From assembly GCA_000620205.1 (NCBI GenBank), contig JHVP01000001.1, positions 558,001 to 622,000 of the forward strand: a stretch of DNA of 64,000 nucleotides. Direction: 5' to 3'. The notes below the pieces were generated by a model that searched no databases, had not been told where the DNA came from, and saw only the letters and a program-made list of their open reading frames with translations. A program made the translations under genes and the position numbers. Shown here one piece after another: positions 59,308-64,000 of the stretch; within the stretch, counting starts at the first letter, position 1, and each line of letters opens with the position of its first letter. The stretch is from Geodermatophilaceae bacterium URHA0031 (lineage in GTDB: Bacteria; Actinomycetota; Actinomycetes; Mycobacteriales; Geodermatophilaceae).

Positions 59308-60222
59308 TCAGGTGTGGGTGACCAGGCGGTCGCCGTCGGAGTAGGCCGCGAACATGGCCGGCGAGTTGTGGCCGACCACGATGGAGGCGTCCGCACCGAC
59401 CGCGATCAGCCCGCCCATGGCCGAGCGGGGCTCCAGCTCCGCGGCGACCGTCGCCGCGATGGCGGCGTCCATCGGCATGCCGAGGTAGCGCACCCGCGCG
59501 GCGACGTCGGCGGCGACCACGCCCTGGAGGAAGGCCTCGCCCTCACCGGTGCAGGAGATGGCACCCACGCCGTCCCGGGCGTAGGTGCCGGCGCCGACGA
59601 TCGGGGTGTCGCCGACCCGGCCCTCGCTCTGGTTGACCATCCCTCCGGTGGAGGTGGCCGCCGCGAGCCGGCCCTGCACGTCGATCGCGACCGCGCCGAC
59701 GGTCCCGTGCCGGGAGCCCTCGAGCACCCGGTCCTGCACGTTGCGCAGCTGCTGCTGGCGGGCCGGGGTGAGGAAGTACTCCGGGGGGACCGTGGCGAGG
59801 TCCCAGCCGGTGAGCCGGTCCTCGGTCGGGGCGATGAGCAGCACCGCCGGCGTCTCCTCCATGACCTTGCGGGCCGCGTGCACCGGGTTGCGGGCGTGCC
59901 GGCAGGCGGCGATCGCGCCGGCCCGGCCGTCGCCGGTCATCACGCACGCGTCCAGCTCGGCGGTGCCCTCGGCGGTCAGCGCGGCACCGCGGCCGGCGTT
60001 GAACAGCGGGTCGTCCTCCAGCCGCTCCACGGTCGCGCAGACCGCGTCCAGCGCGGACCCGCCGGCGGCCAGCACCGCGGCGCCGGCCAGGTAGGCGGCG
60101 GTCAGGCCCTCGGTGTAGCCGCCGGCCTCCTCGAGCGAGAGCTCCTCGACGCGGCCGCCGGCCCCGCCGTGCAGGACCAGGGCCCAGCCGCTGGCCGACG
60201 GGGGGACGTGGAACAGCTGCAT
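59308..60222 (-). CDS. Isoaspartyl peptidase/L-asparaginase (Ntn-hydrolase)
   Basis: 304 aa, plant-type asparaginase. Autoprocessing at Gly-Thr in RHGTVGAV makes Thr174 the nucleophile, STGGM (191-195) and GRVGDTPIVGAG follow, and SCTGEGE (223-229) is present. It hydrolyses beta-aspartyl dipeptides and asparagine. Its place in a peptide-uptake cluster suggests it attacks iso-linked Asp bonds. ATG 60222; 53 bp separates it from the D-aminopeptidase gene. Confidence 0.92.
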   Translation of the reverse strand: MQLFHVPPSASGWALVLHGGAGGRVEELSLEEAGGYTEGLTAAYLAGAAVLAAGGSALDAVCATVERLEDDPLFNAGRGAALTAEGTAELDACVMTGDGRAGAIAACRHARNPVHAARKVMEETPAVLLIAPTEDRLTGWDLATVPPEYFLTPARQQQLRNVQDRVLEGSRHGTVGAVAIDVQGRLAAATSTGGMVNQSEGRVGDTPIVGAGTYARDGVGAISCTGEGEAFLQGVVAADVAARVRYLGMPMDAAIAATVAAELEPRSAMGGLIAVGADASIVVGHNSPAMFAAYSDGDRLVTHT

Positions 60223-60275
60223 CGGGCGCGGTTCTCCTGGCTGGGCTGGGCGGGTGGGGGCGTCGGCCGGCCGGG

Positions 60276-61112
60276 TCACCGGCCGCCGGCCTGACGGGTG
60301 ATGTAGTTCACGGCGACGAAGGACCGGAAGACGGCCAGCAGGTCGTCCCCGGTGATCGCCACCGTCCGCTCGCCGGTGCGCTCGACGCCGCGGGCCCAGG
60401 TGGCCACCTCGGCCATGTCCCCGGTCTGCACGTCCAGCTCCAGCGTGGCCGGCCGGCTGATGCCCGGCGTCCCGACGGTGCCCGCGGCGACCGCGCGCAT
60501 CGCCCGCTCGGCCCCCTCGCGGATCAGCCGGCAGGACTCGGTCGGGTGCAGGTTGGCGGCGCTGAACCGGGTGATCGACTCCTTGGTGACCACGTGCTCC
60601 GCGCCCGGCGCGAACTTCTCGGTCTGCGCCCAGGTGACGGCGTCGCCGGACACGAAGGCGATCGGGACGCCGACGTGCTCGGCGACGAGGGCGTTGATGC
60701 CGCTCTCTCCCACCTCGGTGCCGTTGACCCGGGCGGCGGCGAACACCTCCGGGTTGTAGGTGTGCGACAGCGTGGAGGGCTCGCCGGAGATCGACCCGTG
60801 GTAGCCGACCAGGAAGACGGCGTCGAAGGAGTCGTCGAGCCCCTGCATCATGTACAGCGGCTTGTGCCGGCCGGAGACGTAGCTGGCGCCGCCGGCCACC
60901 GCGCGCGGGTCGAGGTTGGCCATGGTGCCGTGCGAGTCGTTGAGCACGACCTCGGTCGCGCCGCCGGCGAGCGCGCCCTCGATGGCCGCGTTGACCTCGG
61001 CGAGCATCAGCTGGCAGCCCACCTCGTAGCGGGCGCCGCCGCTGGGCCGGCACTGGTCCCAGTCGACGATGCCGGCGACGCCCTCCATGTCGAACGAGAT
61101 CCAGGTCTTCAT
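60276..61112 (-). CDS. dppA: M55 family D-aminopeptidase (DppA-like)
   Basis: 278-aa zinc D-aminopeptidase. The ligand residues of the family line up: Asp8 and Glu10 (SFDMEG), His61 (NDSHGTM), His105 (GYHG) and Glu133 (NGTEVG). In Bacillus DppA removes D-amino acids from short peptides after uptake by an ABC transporter. Here the ATG overlaps the stop of the transporter ATPase gene by 4 bp (ATGA). Confidence 0.92.
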   Translation of the reverse strand: MKTWISFDMEGVAGIVDWDQCRPSGGARYEVGCQLMLAEVNAAIEGALAGGATEVVLNDSHGTMANLDPRAVAGGASYVSGRHKPLYMMQGLDDSFDAVFLVGYHGSISGEPSTLSHTYNPEVFAAARVNGTEVGESGINALVAEHVGVPIAFVSGDAVTWAQTEKFAPGAEHVVTKESITRFSAANLHPTESCRLIREGAERAMRAVAAGTVGTPGISRPATLELDVQTGDMAEVATWARGVERTGERTVAITGDDLLAVFRSFVAVNYITRQAGGR

Positions 61113-62152
61113 CGGTGCTCCTGCGGGACGTTGGGGACGGGGATCAGCGCCAGCTCGCCGGCCTTGAGGCAGGCGCTCTCGTGCGCGGGGCCGACGGCGA
61201 GCAGCGGCGGGTCGTTCTCGCGGCAGATCTCGCTGGCCAGCGGGCAGCGGGGGTGGAACCGGCAGCCGGCCGGGACGTCGTAGGGGCTCGGCGGCTCCCC
61301 CTCGACCTCGAACCCGTCGTTGACGCTGGTCTCGGTCATCCGCGGGATGGAGTCGATCAGCGCCCGGGTGTAGGGGTGCCGGGGTTCGGTGAACAGCTGC
61401 GCGGTCTCGGCGACCTCGACGATCCGGCCCAGGTACATCACCGCGACCCGGTCGGCCAGGTGCTGCACGACCGCCAGGTTGTGGGCGATGAACAGGATGC
61501 TGAGCCCCAGCTCGGTGCGCAGCGTCGCGAACAGGTCGAGGATCGTCGCCTGCACCGAGACGTCGAGCGCGGAGACCGGCTCGTCGGCGATGAGCACCTC
61601 GGGCCGGACGGCCAGCGCGCGGGCGATCGCCAGCCGCTGCCGCTGCCCGCCGGAGAACTGGCTGGGGTAGGCGCCCAGCACGTCCTCCTCCAGGCCCACC
61701 AGGTTCAGCAGCCGGACGCTCTCGGCCCGCACCTGCGAGCGGGGCACGATCTTGTGCAGCAGCAAGAGCTCGGACAGCATCCGGCCGATCGGGATCCGCG
61801 GGTTCAGCGAGGAGTACGGGTCCTGGAACACCATCTGCACCCGGCGGGAGGACTCCTTGTCCCGCCGGGCCGGCGCGGGCTCCCCGGCGACCGACACCTC
61901 ACCACTGCTGGCGGTGGTGCTGCCCACCAGGATCTTGGCCAGCGTGGACTTGCCGGACCCGGACTCCCCGACCAGCGCGAGGATCTCGCCGGGCCGCACG
62001 TGCAGGTCGACGCCGTCCAGCGCGGTCAGGGTGCCGGTCCCGCCGTTGGCCAGGCGGGACAGCCACGACGTCCCGCTCTCGTACCGCTTGGTCAGCGCGC
62101 TGACCCGGAGCACCGACGGCTCGGAGGTCTCGGGCGTCGTCGTCCCGTTCAT
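61109..62152 (-). CDS. Oligopeptide-type ABC transporter ATPase (OppF/DppF-like)
   Basis: 347 aa. Walker A GESGSGKST near 58-66, Q-loop VFQDPYSSLNP, signature SGGQRQR, Walker B VLIADEPVSALD and the C-terminal oligopeptide domain with a four-cysteine-like CRFHPRCPLAS...C pattern. It powers uptake with its partner ATPase. ATG 62152 overlaps the upstream ATPase stop (ATGA). Confidence 0.95.
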   Translation of the reverse strand: MNGTTTPETSEPSVLRVSALTKRYESGTSWLSRLANGGTGTLTALDGVDLHVRPGEILALVGESGSGKSTLAKILVGSTTASSGEVSVAGEPAPARRDKESSRRVQMVFQDPYSSLNPRIPIGRMLSELLLLHKIVPRSQVRAESVRLLNLVGLEEDVLGAYPSQFSGGQRQRLAIARALAVRPEVLIADEPVSALDVSVQATILDLFATLRTELGLSILFIAHNLAVVQHLADRVAVMYLGRIVEVAETAQLFTEPRHPYTRALIDSIPRMTETSVNDGFEVEGEPPSPYDVPAGCRFHPRCPLASEICRENDPPLLAVGPAHESACLKAGELALIPVPNVPQEHR

Positions 62153-63225
62153 GCCAGCACCTCGTCGTCCAGCCGGTCGCTCTCGAAACAGGCGGCCAGC
62201 CGGCCGGGGAGGACCTCGGCCAGCGGGGGCATCGCCTCGGTGCAGTGCGGGCGCACGTAGCCGCAGCGCGGCGCGAACGGGCAGCCCTCGGGCCGGTCGG
62301 AGACGTTCGGCGGGAAGCCGGGGATCGGGATCAGCAACCGGTCGGGGCGGTCGAAGTCCGGCGCGGACTCCAGCAGCCCCCGGGTGTAGGGGTGCCGCGG
62401 CTGGCGAAAGGTGTCCTTGACCCGGCCGGACTCCACGATGTGCCCGGCGTACATGACCGCCAGCTCGGAGCAGGTCTGGTTCACCACGGCCAGGTCGTGG
62501 GTGACGAACACCAGCGAGGTGCCGGTCTCGTCGCACAGCTTCTCCAGCAGCCGGAGCACCTGCAGCTGGACGGTGACGTCGAGGGCGGTGGTCGGCTCGT
62601 CGCAGAGCAGCAGCCGCGGCCCGCACGAGACGGCCATCGCGATCATGATCCGCTGCCGCAGCCCGCCGGAGAGCTCGTGCGGGTAGGCCCGTGCCCGGCG
62701 CGCCGGGTCGGGGATGCCGGTGCGGGCCATCATCTGCACGGCGAGCTCACCGGCCTCCTTCGCCGACAGCCCCAGGTGCCGGCGCGGCCCCTCGGCGATC
62801 TGGTCACCGACCCGCACGACCGGGTTCAGCGCCGTCATGGGCTCCTGGAAGATCATCGCGATCTCCGGGCCCATCAGCGTGCGGCGCTTCTTCGCCGGCA
62901 TGGCCAGCAGGTCGACGCCGTTGTACTCGACCCGGCCGCTGAGCACCTCGACCGGCTTGGGCAGCAGCCCGGCGATCGCCCGCAGGGTCAGCGACTTGCC
63001 CGACCCGGACTCGCCGACGATGCCCATCCGCTGGCCCGGCTCGACGTCGAAGGAGACGCCCTCGACGATCGAGACGGTGCGGTCGCGGGAGGGCCGGACG
63101 CCCACGGTCAGGTCCTGCACGCTCAGCAGCGGCACGCCCGGCTGGACCGGCGCGTGCGAGGCCCGTCCGGCGGGCGCCGGGGCGGTGCCCTGGCCCGTGG
63201 CCTGCGTGGTGGTGCCTGCGGACAT
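62149..63225 (-). CDS. Oligopeptide-type ABC transporter ATPase (OppD/DppD-like)
   Basis: 358 aa. Walker A GESGSGKSL, Q-loop IFQEPMTALNP, signature SGGLRQR, Walker B LLLCDEPTTALD and a C-terminal Cys pattern GCPFAPRCGYVRPHC. ATG 63225 was preferred because GGAGG lies 8 nt upstream; a GTG at 63231, overlapping the permease stop, is the alternative. Paired with the OppF-like ATPase. Confidence 0.95.
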   Translation of the reverse strand: MSAGTTTQATGQGTAPAPAGRASHAPVQPGVPLLSVQDLTVGVRPSRDRTVSIVEGVSFDVEPGQRMGIVGESGSGKSLTLRAIAGLLPKPVEVLSGRVEYNGVDLLAMPAKKRRTLMGPEIAMIFQEPMTALNPVVRVGDQIAEGPRRHLGLSAKEAGELAVQMMARTGIPDPARRARAYPHELSGGLRQRIMIAMAVSCGPRLLLCDEPTTALDVTVQLQVLRLLEKLCDETGTSLVFVTHDLAVVNQTCSELAVMYAGHIVESGRVKDTFRQPRHPYTRGLLESAPDFDRPDRLLIPIPGFPPNVSDRPEGCPFAPRCGYVRPHCTEAMPPLAEVLPGRLAACFESDRLDDEVLA

Positions 63226-63227
63226 GG

Positions 63228-64000
63228 TCACTTCCTCCGCTCCGGGGACAGGAGGTCGGACAGGCCGTCCCCCAGCAGGGAGAGCCCGAGGCTGGTGACC
63301 ACGACGGCCAGCCCGGGGATGGTGGCCTGCAGCCAGAACGTGGTGATGAACTCCTGGCCGTCCAGGATCATCGAGCCCCACTCGGCGGTCGGCGGCGCGA
63401 TGCCCAGGCCCAGGTAGCCGAGGGTGACGATGGCCAGGATGTCCAGCACGATGTCGCTCATCGCGTAGATCAGCGCCTGCGACATCACGTTCGGGGCGAT
63501 GTGCCGGACCAGGATCCGGCCGTGCGACATCCCGCCGAGGCGCGCGGCGACGACGTAGTCCTGCTTCTTGGCCACCAGCAGCTCGCCGCGCATGATCTTG
63601 GCGTAGGCGACCCAGGAGACCGCAGCGATCGCCAGGTAGATGCTCTTCTCGCCGCTGCCGAACACGAACACCAGCACGATGACCAGCACGTAGAAGGGGA
63701 AGGCGAAGAAGACGTCGACGATGCGCATGACGATCGTGTCGCCCCAGCCGCCGAAGTAGCCGGCCAGGGCGCCGGCCACCGACCCGACCACGAACGGGAT
63801 GAGGACGGCGAGGAAGCCGATCCTCAGGTCCACCCGGGCGCCGTAGACCAGCCGGGTGTACACGTCCCGGCCGTACTTGTCGGTGCCCAGCCAGTGGTCG
63901 GCGCTCGGCGAGAGCAGCGCGTTCTGCAGGTCCTGCTTGATCGGGTCGTAGTGCGTGATCAGCGGCGCGAAGACCGCGGCGAGCACCAGCAGCCCGACGA
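63228..64000 (-). CDS. Oligopeptide-type ABC transporter permease (DppC/OppC-like), N-terminus outside window
   Basis: About 257 residues visible; the reading frame stays open to the right edge, so the start and the other permease and binding protein genes lie beyond it. HWLGTDKYGRDVYTRLVYGARV is the typical DppC N-terminal loop, and the EAA-like motif AARLGGMSHGRILVRHIAPN contacts the ATPases. About five TM helices are visible. Confidence 0.93.
   Translation of the reverse strand, partial: VGLLVLAAVFAPLITHYDPIKQDLQNALLSPSADHWLGTDKYGRDVYTRLVYGARVDLRIGFLAVLIPFVVGSVAGALAGYFGGWGDTIVMRIVDVFFAFPFYVLVIVLVFVFGSGEKSIYLAIAAVSWVAYAKIMRGELLVAKKQDYVVAARLGGMSHGRILVRHIAPNVMSQALIYAMSDIVLDILAIVTLGYLGLGIAPPTAEWGSMILDGQEFITTFWLQATIPGLAVVVTSLGLSLLGDGLSDLLSPERRK

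Noticed and set aside
1-64000. CRISPR arrays, tRNA or rRNA genes, insertion sequences, prophage
   Set aside because: No regularly spaced repeats, cloverleaf or rRNA-like segments, transposase, integrase or phage structural motifs were recognised by reading both strands.

Overview
The window is chromosomal DNA of a very GC-rich actinobacterium. Evidence: strong G/C bias at third codon positions, many GTG starts, several genes that look leaderless (a TANNNT box 6-8 nt before the start codon), a SARP/BTAD regulator, cydABDC with fused CydDC, an IdeR/DtxR-type iron box, and dense 4-bp ATGA/GTGA gene overlaps. Gene content and the GC-rich palindromic interspersed elements would fit Geodermatophilaceae (Blastococcus, Geodermatophilus, Modestobacter) or a close relative; this is inference, since no rRNA is present. 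I saw no tRNA, rRNA, CRISPR array, insertion sequence or prophage.

Layout. 1-9.2 kb: a truncated SARP regulator, a YibE/F membrane protein coupled to a methyltransferase, an M20 hydrolase, a TIM-barrel amidohydrolase, an SDR, and a divergent MFS/TetR pair with two palindromic operators. 9.2-16.7 kb: a BrkB-like membrane protein; a divergent APC permease and glutamine-synthetase-like ligase (amine or amino-acid use); Hsp20 with a MerR-type regulator; and a coupled MarR-oxidoreductase-TMEM175 operon behind a large dyad. 16.7-24.1 kb: BlaI and an M56 protease divergent from cytochrome bd oxidase genes cydA-cydB-cydDC, with two BlaI-like operators in between. 24.1-27.9 kb: GAF-ANTAR protein, DUF1801 protein, permuted-papain protein, epimerase, SnoaL-like protein. 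27.8-31.5 kb: ethanolamine permease-EutB-EutC without microcompartment genes. 31.5-38.1 kb: a PLP desulfhydrase/ACC deaminase-like enzyme, HAD hydrolase, MFS exporter, a DUF4126 fusion, a NYN-type nuclease, and a siderophore-interacting protein behind an iron box. 38.1-42 kb: a Cas4/RecB-like nuclease-helicase coupled to a damaged Vsr endonuclease. 42-45 kb: PHA synthase and PHA depolymerase with a coupled leader ORF. 45-49.3 kb: LacI regulator, DUF3995 protein, thiolase, LppU-like protein, SDR.

The last 14.7 kb (49.3-64 kb, continuing past the edge) is one unidirectional, mostly overlapping gene run. It encodes an oligopeptide-type ABC transporter (permease and two ATPases visible), an M55 D-aminopeptidase, an isoaspartyl peptidase, an RpiR regulator, an SDR, a DUF885 protein, an alpha/beta hydrolase, a ketopantoate-reductase-like enzyme, a zinc alcohol dehydrogenase, a 3-methylaspartate ammonia-lyase, an M20 dipeptidase and an M19 dipeptidase. 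Together these look like a dedicated route for importing and dismantling an unusual peptide, perhaps one with D-, iso-linked or beta-methyl-aspartate residues, and deaminating the released amino acid. I regard this as the most interesting candidate system here. The other prominent signals are the BlaI-cyd link, the palindromic elements inside cydDC and vsr, and the phaC leader ORF.
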